Assembly: GCF_048595755.1 (NCBI RefSeq)
Contig: NZ_CP184360.1
Location: forward strand, 992,001 to 1,056,000
Source of the DNA: Luteococcus sp048595755
GTDB taxonomy: Bacteria > Actinomycetota > Actinomycetes > Propionibacteriales > Propionibacteriaceae
Direction of reading: 5' to 3'
Length of the DNA: 64,000 bases
The position numbers and the translations under genes were made by a program. Positions 16,350 to 24,504 of the stretch are shown here, piece by piece (the first letter of the stretch is position 1; each line of letters opens with the position of its first letter). The notes beneath the pieces were generated by a model. It saw nothing but the letters and a program-made list of their open reading frames with translations. It was not told where the DNA came from and ran no database searches.

Positions 16350-18227
16350 ATGAGTCAGCCGCCAGTCGTCGGCGACTCCGTGGCGCCACCTCGGGGTTAT
16401 GCGGCGGTCGCGCGCGGGATTGCCGAGGGCACCCACGATCCGTCCTGGCTCGAGGACTTCATCACCCGCATCGACGACCGCGTCGACCTGGCCGACCACC
16501 ACATGCTGGTGGTGTTGGCCCTGTTGCTGGACGGTGGCCATGACCTGCCCGACCAGTTGCGCGAGGCCCTGGAACACAGCGTGCTGGGTTTCCGGTACTG
16601 GATGGACGAGCCCGGTAGCGACTCGATGTGCCACTGGAGCGAGAGCCACCAGGTGACCTTCGGGGTGGTGGAATACCTGGCCGGGCAGCACTTCTGTGAT
16701 CGAACCTTCACCAATGACGGGCGCCGCGGAGCGGCCAAGATGGAGCGGGCCAAGCGACGGCTGCACACCTGGTTGGCGCTGCGCTTCCGCCACGGCTTCA
16801 GCGAATGGCTCTCGGCCACCTTCTATGCGGTCAACGTCTCGGCACTGACCCTGTTGGTGGAGCACTGCCGCGACGAGGACCTGGCCAACCGTGCCGCGAT
16901 GGTGCTCGACCTGCTGATGCTCGATCTGGCGCTGCACCGCTTCGACGGGCACTTCGTCGCCTCCTCGGGCCGAGCCCAGGCACTGCACAAGGCCTTCCCC
17001 GACCGGTCCGAGGTGGACCCGGTGGTGACCAGCGCCTTCCATCCCAGGCACGCCACCTTCGACCCCCAGAAGTTCACCTCGATCTTCGTGGCGCGCACCA
17101 AGTACCGAATTCCCCAGGTGATCCGCGAGATCGCCTTCGCCCAGGCCGATCACCTCATCACCAGCTCGCACGGGCTCGGCCTGCGCGAGGTGCCGGTGGA
17201 GGCGGCTCGGTTCCGGGGTCTGGACGCGGCCACCCGGCGCGGCATCGCGCTGGGCATCTACTGGGGTATGGAGGCCTTCATCACCCCCGAGGGGATCGGG
17301 CCGACGATGGAGGCCCTCGACCACTACTACCTGGACGGCAACCGCTTCCTGGCGCCCCTGGCCCCCTTCCGCAAGATGCCGAGTCGTCGCGTGATGGCGG
17401 CGCTGGTGCGTTCGCTCAACCCGATCACCCAGGGCGCCGCGCTGCATCGCGCCAATGTGCAGACCTACCGCACGCCGAACTACCTGCTCAGCAGCGCCCA
17501 GCACTACCTGCCCGGCAGCTTCGGAGACCAGGAGTGCATCTGGGAGGCCGCGCTGCCCGGCGGGATCCACCTGTTCTCGACCCATCCCGGATCGACCCTG
17601 CTCGACGAGGAGGCGCGCCCGGCAACGCCGTCCGGATGGATCGGCAACGGGGTGCGGCCCGACGTGGCGCAGATGCGCAATGTGCTGCTGGCCCTGTACG
17701 ACACCCGGGGCCGACGCGGCTACCTCGAGGGGCGACGCCACGAATTGAGCCACCTGTTCTTCCCGGCGGCCAGCTTCGACGAGACCAAGCTGGCAGAGAA
17801 CGTGGTCGCCGGCCGCCGCGGGGACTCCTACTTCGGTGCCGTCGGGCTCGACCACCTCGAGATGCCCAATGAGAGCGAGCTGGTGCAACGCGGGGCGGTG
17901 ACGGGCTGGGCCATCATGGTGGCCGACCGTTCCGATTTCGGTTCCCTGCACCACTTCGTCGACTACCTGCGCAGTTCGCGACTGGTGCACCAGCGCAACA
18001 CCCTGTGCTGGAGCACGGCCGGGCACGAGTACGAGCTGGAGTGGAATGGCCACTTCATCGTCGACGGGACCGTGGTCGACACCGAGTACCAACGCCTGCG
18101 GTGTGACTGGGCCAGCGTGGGGCGCAAGCCCTCGGTGATCGAGGTGACCGGGCGTACCGGCACCCTGGTGCTGGACTGGAAGCTCGGGGAGCGGACCCAG
18201 GCGCCGGGGGTCTCGACGGCTCCATGA
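16350..18227 (+). CDS. Large conserved protein of unknown function (alpha-helical, possible toroid fold)
   Basis: A 625-residue protein with no signal peptide or membrane helix that I can name only by features. The first two thirds are rich in regularly spaced helices. There is an aromatic/acidic block at about residues 85-112 (FRYWMDEPGSDSMCHWSESHQVTF), followed by FRHGFSEWLSATFYAVN. This resembles helical-toroid carbohydrate-active proteins in which a W-S-E-N/S-H-Q block lines the active site. The C-terminal part is predicted beta-rich and ends VTGRTGTLVLDWKLGE. The start at 16350 is set by GAGGAG 4 nt upstream. It stands alone after the first two-component system. A hydrolase or lyase is possible, but no function should be assigned. 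Confidence 0.85.
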   Translation: MSQPPVVGDSVAPPRGYAAVARGIAEGTHDPSWLEDFITRIDDRVDLADHHMLVVLALLLDGGHDLPDQLREALEHSVLGFRYWMDEPGSDSMCHWSESHQVTFGVVEYLAGQHFCDRTFTNDGRRGAAKMERAKRRLHTWLALRFRHGFSEWLSATFYAVNVSALTLLVEHCRDEDLANRAAMVLDLLMLDLALHRFDGHFVASSGRAQALHKAFPDRSEVDPVVTSAFHPRHATFDPQKFTSIFVARTKYRIPQVIREIAFAQADHLITSSHGLGLREVPVEAARFRGLDAATRRGIALGIYWGMEAFITPEGIGPTMEALDHYYLDGNRFLAPLAPFRKMPSRRVMAALVRSLNPITQGAALHRANVQTYRTPNYLLSSAQHYLPGSFGDQECIWEAALPGGIHLFSTHPGSTLLDEEARPATPSGWIGNGVRPDVAQMRNVLLALYDTRGRRGYLEGRRHELSHLFFPAASFDETKLAENVVAGRRGDSYFGAVGLDHLEMPNESELVQRGAVTGWAIMVADRSDFGSLHHFVDYLRSSRLVHQRNTLCWSTAGHEYELEWNGHFIVDGTVVDTEYQRLRCDWASVGRKPSVIEVTGRTGTLVLDWKLGERTQAPGVSTAP

Positions 18228-18239
18228 GCGGTGGGCTTC

Positions 18240-18282
18240 ACGCCGTGGCAAAAAAGTGATATCACTTTAATTGTCACGGCGT
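18240..18282. promoter_or_regulatory. 16-bp palindrome inside a longer dyad (operator)
   Basis: AAAGTGATATCACTTT (18253-18268) is a perfect palindrome; outer arms ACGCCGTG (18240-18247) and CACGGCGT (18275-18282) share nearly the same centre. It lies 30-70 bp upstream of the SPFH gene start. GTGATATCAC cores are typical of dimeric repressor operators; the ribbon-helix-helix protein encoded two genes on is a candidate binder. Confidence 0.6.
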
Positions 18283-18313
18283 CACAGCGACGCCCCCAGC
18301 GGAAAGGCCCACC

Positions 18314-19291
18314 ATGCCCGAGCACGATCCCGACCTGACCCCCGCCCCCGAAGACCAGCCACTCTCCTCACGGCCAGTGGGGCACGACGGCATCCGCATC
18401 GACATCGCCGAACGGCGGGCCTGGCACATCTCCGGGATCCTCTTCCTGGTGCTGGCCCTGCTGGCCATCCTCGGCGGTTGTGCCCTGACCGTGATGGGCT
18501 TCAGCCGGGAATCGCTGGGGCAGGTGGTGCTGGGCATCCTGCTGGTGGTGGCCGCCCTGGTGATGACCACCGGGCTGCGCATCGTCAACCCCGGCGAGGC
18601 CGCCGTCGTGCAGTTCCTGGGCCACTACCTGGGCACGGTGCGCACCACCGGGCTCAACCTGACCGCCCCGCTCACCACCGGCCGCAAGGTCTCGGTCAAG
18701 GCCGTGAACTTCGAGGTGGAGCCCATGAAGGTGAACGACTCCAACGGCAACCCGATCGAGATCGGCGCCATCGTCGTCTACCAGGTGGCCGACACCGCCA
18801 AGGCCGCCTTCGCCGTCGAGGACCACGACGACTTCGTCCGCAAGCAGGCCGAATCGGCGCTGCGCCACGTGGCCATGAGCCATCCCTACGACGACCACTC
18901 GCTGGGGCTGGGCTCCGAGCCCCACACCCCGGTCATCACACTGCGTGAATCCACCGACGAGGTGAGCGCCGAGCTGGCCCACGAGGTGGCCGAACGCGTC
19001 GCCGTGAGCGGCGTGGAGATCATCGAGGTGCGGCTGGCGCACCTGGCCTATGCGCAGGAGATCGCCTCGGCCATGCTGCGTCGCCAGCAGGCCAATGCCG
19101 TGCTCAGTGCCCGCCAGGTGATCGTCCAGGGCGCCACCGAGATGGCCAAGCAGGCCGTCCGTGAACTCGACGCGCAGAGCGACCTGGAACTCGACCCGGA
19201 GCGCAAGGCCGCCATGATCACCAACCTGCTGGTGGTGCTGTGCTCCGAGCAGAACACCCAGCCGGTACTCAACACCGGCAGCCTCTACTGA
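18314..19291 (+). CDS. SPFH-domain membrane protein (stomatin/prohibitin family)
   Basis: A 325-residue SPFH protein. Two membrane helices at about residues 36-60 and 68-92 anchor the N-terminus. An SPFH/band-7 domain follows (about 93-270: LRIVNPGEAAVVQFLGHYLGTV, then SVKAVNFEVEPMKVNDSNGNPIEIGAIVVYQV), with an Ala/Gln-rich helical region before the C-terminus. Such proteins form large membrane rings that organise membrane microdomains. The AAAGG ribosome site fixes the start. It forms a two-gene unit with the ribbon-helix-helix protein 24 bp downstream, under the palindromic operator at 18253. What it scaffolds here is unknown. Confidence 0.92.
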   Translation: MPEHDPDLTPAPEDQPLSSRPVGHDGIRIDIAERRAWHISGILFLVLALLAILGGCALTVMGFSRESLGQVVLGILLVVAALVMTTGLRIVNPGEAAVVQFLGHYLGTVRTTGLNLTAPLTTGRKVSVKAVNFEVEPMKVNDSNGNPIEIGAIVVYQVADTAKAAFAVEDHDDFVRKQAESALRHVAMSHPYDDHSLGLGSEPHTPVITLRESTDEVSAELAHEVAERVAVSGVEIIEVRLAHLAYAQEIASAMLRRQQANAVLSARQVIVQGATEMAKQAVRELDAQSDLELDPERKAAMITNLLVVLCSEQNTQPVLNTGSLY

Positions 19292-19315
19292 GCGCCCCGA
19301 TGAGATCCATGGTTC

Positions 19316-19519
19316 ATGGCTGACAAGCGCAAACAGGTGATCGTGCGGATGAGCCCGCAACTGCACGAAGCCCTGGCCCGCTGGGCCGCCGACGACATGC
19401 GCTCGCTCAACGGCCAGATCGAGATGCTCCTGCGCGACGGCCTGCGTCGCGCAGGACGGCTGCCCAAGGACCTGCCCGAGTCACGCCGACCGGGACGCCC
19501 CCGCAAGGACGAGGACTAG
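19316..19519 (+). CDS. Small ribbon-helix-helix (Arc-type) DNA-binding protein
   Basis: A 67-residue basic protein. QVIVRMSPQLHEALARWAADDMRSLNGQIEMLLRDGL matches the Arc/MetJ ribbon-helix-helix pattern: a beta strand, then two helices with the conserved S/N-rich turn. A charged tail RRPGRPRKDED resembles an AT-hook. It follows the SPFH gene with 24 bp between. No toxin gene is adjacent, so it is more likely an autoregulator of the SPFH unit than a toxin-antitoxin half. It may bind the palindrome at 18253-18268. Confidence 0.85.
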   Translation: MADKRKQVIVRMSPQLHEALARWAADDMRSLNGQIEMLLRDGLRRAGRLPKDLPESRRPGRPRKDED

Positions 19520-19572
19520 CCGGCCCGTTCCCCGGGCTTGCTTTGCCGTTCCCCGAGCTGCTTTCCCGTTCC

Positions 19573-19604
19573 CCGAGCTTGTCGAGGGGCCTCGACAAGC
19601 TCGG
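19573..19604. terminator. Perfect hairpin between convergent genes, built from a dispersed repeat
   Basis: 15-bp arms CCGAGCTTGTCGAGG and CCTCGACAAGCTCGG with a 2-nt loop. It is a head-to-head variant of the dispersed repeat found at 34180 and 46207, preceded by two degenerate copies (19530-19570). It probably ends both converging transcripts. Confidence 0.7.
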
Positions 19605-19645
19605 CCGTCGGTTTGGGTGGGCTCGGCCGCCGGAAGCGTCCTGGC

Positions 19646-21130
19646 TCAGCGCTTGCGGTAGAGGCTCTTGGACTGGAAGACCGGCTCGCTGGTCACCTGC
19701 ACGCCGAGGTTGCGGAAGATGCCCTCGTCGACGCTGCCCAGGATGGTGGTGGTGTGGACGTCGCACCCGCGAAGGTCTGCGATCTTGTCCAGCGCCAGCC
19801 GGGCATTCGGGTCGCTGGTGGCGCTGACGCTCAGCGCGATCAGCACCTCGTCGGTGTGCAGCCGCGGATTGCGGCTGCCCAGGTGCTCGGTCTTGAGGGT
19901 CTGGATGGGCTCGATGCTCTCGGGCGCCAGCAGGTTGATGCGGGGATCGATCCCGGCCAGCTGCTTCAACGCGTTGAGCAGCATCGCCGAGCAGGCGCCC
20001 AGCAGCGGCGAGGTCTTGCCCACGACGATGCTGCCGTCGGCCAGCTCGATGGCCGCGGCGGGCGCCTTGGTCTTCTTCTCCAGGTCGAGCGCCGGCTTCA
20101 CGACGGGCCGGTCGGTGCTCTCGACGCCCAACTGGCTCATCAGCAGGGCGATCCGGTCGCTCTGGGTGGGCTCCAGCTCGTCGCGGCGCTCCTGCACCAG
20201 CGCCTTGTACCAGCGTCGGATGACCTCCTGGCGGGAGGCCTCACGGCACACCTCGTCGTCGACGATCGCCTTGCCGACCATGTTCACCCCCATGTCGGTG
20301 GGCGACTTGTAGGGCGACTGGCCCAGCAACTGCTCGAACAGGCGGTTGAGGACGGGGAAGACCTCCACGTCCCGGTTGTAGTTGACCGTCTGCTCGCCAT
20401 AGGCGGCCAGGTGGAAGGGGTCGATCATGTTCACGTCGTCGAGGTCTGCCGTGGCGGCCTCGTAGGCGACATTGACCGGATGGTCCAGCGGCAGGTTCCA
20501 GATCGGGAAGGTCTCGTACTTGGCGTAGCCGGACGGGATTCCACGCTTGTGGTCGTGGTAGAGCTGGCTGAGGCAGGTGGCCATCTTGCCGCTGCCGGGC
20601 CCGGGCGCGGTGACCACGACCAGGTCGCGTTCGGTCTCCACGTACTCGTTCTTGCCGTAGCCCTGGTCGCTGACCACGTGCGCGACGTCATTGGGGTAGC
20701 CCTTGATGACGTGGTGGCGGTAGACCTTCAGGCCGAGGCGTTCCAGCTTGCGGCGGAAGGCCTTGGCTCCGCGGTTGTCCTCGCTCCACTGACTCATCAC
20801 CACGCTGGCCACCAGCAGCCCGTAGTCCCGGAAGGCGTCGATGAGGCGCAGCACGTCGTCCTCGTAGGAGATGCCCAGGTCTGCGCGCACCTTGGTGAGG
20901 TCCTTGGCGGAGACCACCATCACCACCTCGGCCTCGTCGGCCATGGTGGACAGCATCTCGATCTTGTTGTCGGGGGTGAAGCCCGGCAGGACGCGCGAGG
21001 CGTGCATGTCGTCGAAGAGCTTGCCGCCGAACTCCAGGTAGAGCTTGCCGCCGAACTGCCTGCGCCGCTGGTCGATGTGCTGGGACTGGAGTTCCAGATA
21101 GAGGTCGCGGTCGAAGCCGATCTTGTGCAT
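19646..21130 (-). CDS. DUF1846 family protein
   Basis: A 494-residue member of the DUF1846 family, recognised by its N-terminus (IGFDRDLYLELQSQHI), its large conserved core and VVTAPGPGSGKMATCLSQLYHD (about residues 170-192). The last looks like a modified phosphate-binding loop, GPGSGK, in a nucleotide-binding fold. The family is widespread, structurally known and of unproven function. The start at 21130 was chosen over the ATG 12 codons upstream because AGGGGAT lies just before it. It is convergent with the SPFH pair and upstream of nothing obviously related. Confidence 0.9.
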   Translation of the reverse strand: MHKIGFDRDLYLELQSQHIDQRRRQFGGKLYLEFGGKLFDDMHASRVLPGFTPDNKIEMLSTMADEAEVVMVVSAKDLTKVRADLGISYEDDVLRLIDAFRDYGLLVASVVMSQWSEDNRGAKAFRRKLERLGLKVYRHHVIKGYPNDVAHVVSDQGYGKNEYVETERDLVVVTAPGPGSGKMATCLSQLYHDHKRGIPSGYAKYETFPIWNLPLDHPVNVAYEAATADLDDVNMIDPFHLAAYGEQTVNYNRDVEVFPVLNRLFEQLLGQSPYKSPTDMGVNMVGKAIVDDEVCREASRQEVIRRWYKALVQERRDELEPTQSDRIALLMSQLGVESTDRPVVKPALDLEKKTKAPAAAIELADGSIVVGKTSPLLGACSAMLLNALKQLAGIDPRINLLAPESIEPIQTLKTEHLGSRNPRLHTDEVLIALSVSATSDPNARLALDKIADLRGCDVHTTTILGSVDEGIFRNLGVQVTSEPVFQSKSLYRKR

Positions 21131-21249
21131 GTCATCCCCTGTCGCTGCGTACAACTCGTGGAGCATACCCAGCTGGTGTTGCGGTCATGTTTCCGGTGTG
21201 TGGCCCGGCCATGTTGAGGATGTGACGCCGGCGATGGGGCAGGAGCGTC

Positions 21250-22968
21250 TCACTTGCGGTGGCGGCTCAGTACGCGCCAGGCCCAGGTGCGTGGAACCTC
21301 GCGGCCGGAGCAGACGTACTCGATCGCCGCGTCGGCGTAGAGGGTGTCGTTGAGCTGCGCCAGCCCTCGGGTGCGGGTCAACAACCCCACCTCGTCGCCA
21401 CGCCGAAGCACGGTGTCCAAGGAGGGCTCGTAGGTGATGCGGCTGCCGCGCTTGTGCAGGTAGGCGAAGGCGCTGATGGCCTGCTCGCGGTCATCGGGAT
21501 CGCGCAGCAGGTCGGCGATGGTCACCTGTTCGCCGCGGTCGAGCCAGCGGCACACCGCCGGGGCCTGGTGCGGGGTGAGGGGGATCAGCTTGGAGATCGG
21601 GCACCACTCGTCCAGGCGGGCCGTGATGCGGGTGCGCAGGTCCAGGGCCGCATCATTGTCCAGCCCCTGCACGTGCTCGACGAAACCCCAGTACAGCGGG
21701 GATTCCAGCCTGGCCAGGATCTCCAGGGCCACCAGGTCTGTGGCGATGAAGACGCTGTCGGGTTCGAAGGCGCGCAGCAGGCTCGTGGTGTGGATCGACT
21801 TCTGGCGCACGGAGAGGTAGATGTCGGGATTGACCAGCCGGGCGTGGGCCGCCATCGAGAGGTTGGTGGTGTCCGACTCCACACCCGCCACGAAGCCGAC
21901 GATGCCGGTGAAGTCGGGCATGCCGTCGGCCGGGGAGACCTCCTCCACCTCGAGGCCGGCCTTGCGCAGGTCGAGTGCCACCTCGTGGCCGAAGCGGTCA
22001 TCGGCGCTGATCATCCAGCGGCCACTGGCCAGCTCGTCGTGCAGCGGCGGCATCTCCGTGCCGGGCTCGCTCATCAGCCAGGAGCTGAGCTGGTAGGTGG
22101 CGGGGCGGTGCAGCGCAGTCACCAGGTAGGCGCCGTAGCGGTCGAAGGGGTTGATGACCGCCTGGGGCGTGAAGTCCAGCATCCGCGCCATGTTGGTCCG
22201 CTCGGAGCAGCGGGTGATCACCGGGACGTCGGGGCGCAGCAGGTCTGCGGCCATCACCACGGCCAGGTTGGTCTCGTCGTCGGCGGTCATCGCGATGATG
22301 CCCTCGCACAGCGGATGGCCCATGCCCGCCAGGCCCAGCTGGGCCGGGTTGCGGGGGTCGCCGGCGATGGCGGGCACGTCACCGGCCAACTGGTCGGTGG
22401 TCAGCACGTCGATGCGATCGGCGTCCTCGTCCACCACGACGATGCGTCGCCCCGCGTGGTCGAGCGCATTGGCCAGGGTGCGGCCGGCCTGTCCGTAGCC
22501 GACGAGCAGCAGGAAGGGTTCGTGGATGCCCTTGACCCGGCTGCGGAAGCGCTGCAGGTTGACCGCTCGACGAAAGGCCGGCTCCTGCAGCAGCGAGACC
22601 AGGGAGCCGAAGACATAGGTCCAGCCGGTCACCGAGGCGTAGATGGTGGCCGTGACCCACATGCGCTGGGCCGCGGTGAAGGTGTAGTTCAGCTCGCCGA
22701 AACCGATGGTCATGGCGGTGTAGCTGATGAAGTAGAACGAGTCGAACAGCGTCATGCGCCACTGTTTGCCCTCGTCGTCGACACCGGGGATCAGGCTCAG
22801 GCCGAGCACGCTGATGGCGAAGATGCAGATCAGCACCACCAATGGGAAGCGCATCCGGCGCAGCACCAGGAAGATCGCCTCGGTGGAGGGAACGTCGGTG
22901 GGTACGTCCACCTCCACCCGTCGCAGGCGACGGGTGGACATCCAGGGGCGAGTGACCAGGGGCGGCAT
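21250..22968 (-). CDS. Potassium channel with RCK/TrkA-N domains
   Basis: A 572-residue two-helix K+ channel subunit. Transmembrane segments lie at about 40-62 and 98-120, with a pore helix and selectivity filter FISYTAMTIGFGEL between them, so the filter reads TIGFG in place of TVGYG. A TrkA-N/RCK Rossmann domain begins VGYGQAGRTLANAL (about 165) and binds nucleotide in the cytoplasm. A second RCK-like half runs from about 300 to 480, and a TrkA-C-like region covers the end. It lies 18 bp downstream of the DUF6394 membrane gene in the same direction, so the pair is probably one operon and possibly one complex. Confidence 0.9.
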   Translation of the reverse strand: MPPLVTRPWMSTRRLRRVEVDVPTDVPSTEAIFLVLRRMRFPLVVLICIFAISVLGLSLIPGVDDEGKQWRMTLFDSFYFISYTAMTIGFGELNYTFTAAQRMWVTATIYASVTGWTYVFGSLVSLLQEPAFRRAVNLQRFRSRVKGIHEPFLLLVGYGQAGRTLANALDHAGRRIVVVDEDADRIDVLTTDQLAGDVPAIAGDPRNPAQLGLAGMGHPLCEGIIAMTADDETNLAVVMAADLLRPDVPVITRCSERTNMARMLDFTPQAVINPFDRYGAYLVTALHRPATYQLSSWLMSEPGTEMPPLHDELASGRWMISADDRFGHEVALDLRKAGLEVEEVSPADGMPDFTGIVGFVAGVESDTTNLSMAAHARLVNPDIYLSVRQKSIHTTSLLRAFEPDSVFIATDLVALEILARLESPLYWGFVEHVQGLDNDAALDLRTRITARLDEWCPISKLIPLTPHQAPAVCRWLDRGEQVTIADLLRDPDDREQAISAFAYLHKRGSRITYEPSLDTVLRRGDEVGLLTRTRGLAQLNDTLYADAAIEYVCSGREVPRTWAWRVLSRHRK

Positions 22969-22986
22969 CGGCGGGTGGGTGCCGGG

Positions 22987-23373
22987 TCAGCGGCGGCGGT
23001 ACGAGGCGGTTTCGATGACCAGCAGCACCAGCGAGACCATGTTGGCCAGCAGGGCGCCACCCGAGAGGGAGACCACCGACGACATGGCGTGCACGTCCAG
23101 GCCACGCGCCGAGACCTGCGTGGCGAAGATGTAGAAGCCCGAGGCGGAGACCAGCTGGATCACCGCCACCAGCGAGGTGGCCAGGTGGATGGCGCCGATC
23201 TGGGTGCGGTCGCCGAACTTGAGCACGGTGGCGATCAGGTTCACCACCACGGCGGCGTAGAGCTCGTAGATGTTGTGCAGCTTCGGATCGCCCATGTCGC
23301 CAATGAAGAAGCCGAAGTTCAGCGTGGCGGCGAGCAGGACGAAGAATCCGAAGACCACTTTCTCCATGTTCAC
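22987..23373 (-). CDS. DUF6394-like small membrane protein
   Basis: A 128-residue protein with four predicted membrane helices (about 5-25, 35-55, 60-82, 98-120). I recognise the family as DUF6394, which often accompanies potassium-channel genes. Translation from the GTG at 23373 is supported by TAGCGT 6 nt upstream; an ATG two codons later is the alternative. It probably acts as an accessory subunit of the downstream channel, by gene association only. Confidence 0.8.
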   Translation of the reverse strand: MNMEKVVFGFFVLLAATLNFGFFIGDMGDPKLHNIYELYAAVVVNLIATVLKFGDRTQIGAIHLATSLVAVIQLVSASGFYIFATQVSARGLDVHAMSSVVSLSGGALLANMVSLVLLVIETASYRRR

Positions 23374-23379
23374 GGGCCC

Positions 23380-23385
23380 ACGCTA
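23380..23385 (-). promoter_or_regulatory. Probable leaderless -10 box of DUF6394/channel operon
   Basis: TAGCGT on the minus strand, 6 nt from the GTG at 23373. Confidence 0.4.
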
Positions 23386-23465
23386 TATCCCGGTGGGGAC
23401 GGATCTCGACATCGGGCACCTGCGGTCTTGCCGTCGGTGCCGCTGGCATCGCCGTGGCGGCCGGG

Positions 23466-24386
23466 TCACAGGCCGGGTGGTTCGGTGTGCGGCGTCGGGT
23501 CCGGCCGGTCGTGGCGGGCCCGGAACAGGCGGTTGCCCACGCCGAGGGCCAGCAAGACGCCGAAGACGGTGATGAGGGCGCCCAGCACGCCCAGCGGGGT
23601 GGGGAGCTCCCCGTCGTAGAGCCAGGCCGCCACGGCGCCGATCACCGGGACGAACATCGACCACGGAGCCACGGTGGCCGCTGAATGCCTGCTCAGCAGC
23701 AGGTTCCAGATGCCATAGCCCAGCATGGAGGCGCCATAGGTGATGAAGGCCAGCCCGAAGGCGGAACGCAGGCTGACGTGCTGGATCGCGTGCAGTGCGC
23801 TGGCGGGGCCGCCCTCCAGCCAGAAGGAGGCCAGCAACAGGGGCACGGGCGGCACGAGGGCCGACCACACCACCAGGCTGAAGCCGTTGCGTGGCGGGTG
23901 GCGTCGCGTGATCACATTGCCGAAGGCCCAGCTGGCGGCCGCCGCCACGGTGAGCAGGAAGGGCAGGATGGGCGCCATCGCCAGGTACTGGGCACCCACC
24001 ACCGCCATGCCCGCCAGGCCGATCACGATGCCGGCCACCTGTGCCCGGGTGGGCCTTTCGCGCAGCAGCATGGCGGCGATCACCACGGTGAACAGCGTCT
24101 GCACCTGCAGCACCAGGGAGGCCAGCCCGGCGGGCATCCCGAGCGTCATGCCGGTGTAGAGCAGGCCGAACTGCAAGGCGCCCATCGTCAGGCCCGAGCC
24201 GATCACCGGCCACAGGCCCATCGCCGGCCGGGGCACGAAGAAGACCGCTGGCAGCGCCACCAGGGTGAAGCGCAGGGCCGCGCTGAGCAGGGCCGGAAGG
24301 CTCTCCATCGCGATCTTGGCCGCGACGAAGTTCAGGCCCCAGACCAGCACCACCAGCATGGCCAGGCCCATGTCACGTCGGGGCAT
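23466..24386 (-). CDS. EamA/DMT-family transporter
   Basis: A 306-residue drug/metabolite exporter with ten predicted transmembrane helices in two EamA repeats (about 8-135 and 145-285). GGAGG 5 nt before the ATG at 24386 selects MPRRDMG as the start over a TTG four codons earlier. It is a single gene. It may efflux an amino acid or small metabolite; nothing in the neighbourhood points to a substrate. Confidence 0.9.
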   Translation of the reverse strand: MPRRDMGLAMLVVLVWGLNFVAAKIAMESLPALLSAALRFTLVALPAVFFVPRPAMGLWPVIGSGLTMGALQFGLLYTGMTLGMPAGLASLVLQVQTLFTVVIAAMLLRERPTRAQVAGIVIGLAGMAVVGAQYLAMAPILPFLLTVAAAASWAFGNVITRRHPPRNGFSLVVWSALVPPVPLLLASFWLEGGPASALHAIQHVSLRSAFGLAFITYGASMLGYGIWNLLLSRHSAATVAPWSMFVPVIGAVAAWLYDGELPTPLGVLGALITVFGVLLALGVGNRLFRARHDRPDPTPHTEPPGL

Positions 24387-24442
24387 CGGATCCTCCAAGA
24401 GTCGTCATCGTGACAATTCTCACCTCCGACGGCGCGCGATGA

Positions 24443-24475
24443 CGTCACCCGCTGGTCACTGCCGTGTCAACGAGT
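24443..24475 (+). promoter_or_regulatory. Putative PHO box (three 11-bp direct repeats)
   Basis: CGTCACCCGCT, GGTCACTGCCG and TGTCAACGAGT are consecutive 11-bp units sharing GTCA in phase, like the direct-repeat units bound by PhoP in Streptomyces. They end 29 bp before the ATG of the secreted phosphoesterase at 24505. Confidence 0.55.
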
Positions 24476-24491
24476 CGTCGTCCGCGATCCC

Positions 24492-24497
24492 TAGCCT
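24492..24497 (+). promoter_or_regulatory. Probable leaderless -10 box of phosphoesterase
   Basis: TAGCCT, 7 nt before the ATG at 24505. Confidence 0.4.
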
Positions 24498-24504
24498 GCC
24501 GCGC

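Noticed and set aside
19316..19519. A toxin-antitoxin system based on the ribbon-helix-helix protein.
   Set aside because: No toxin-sized partner overlaps or adjoins it; the neighbour is an SPFH membrane protein and the next gene is convergent.
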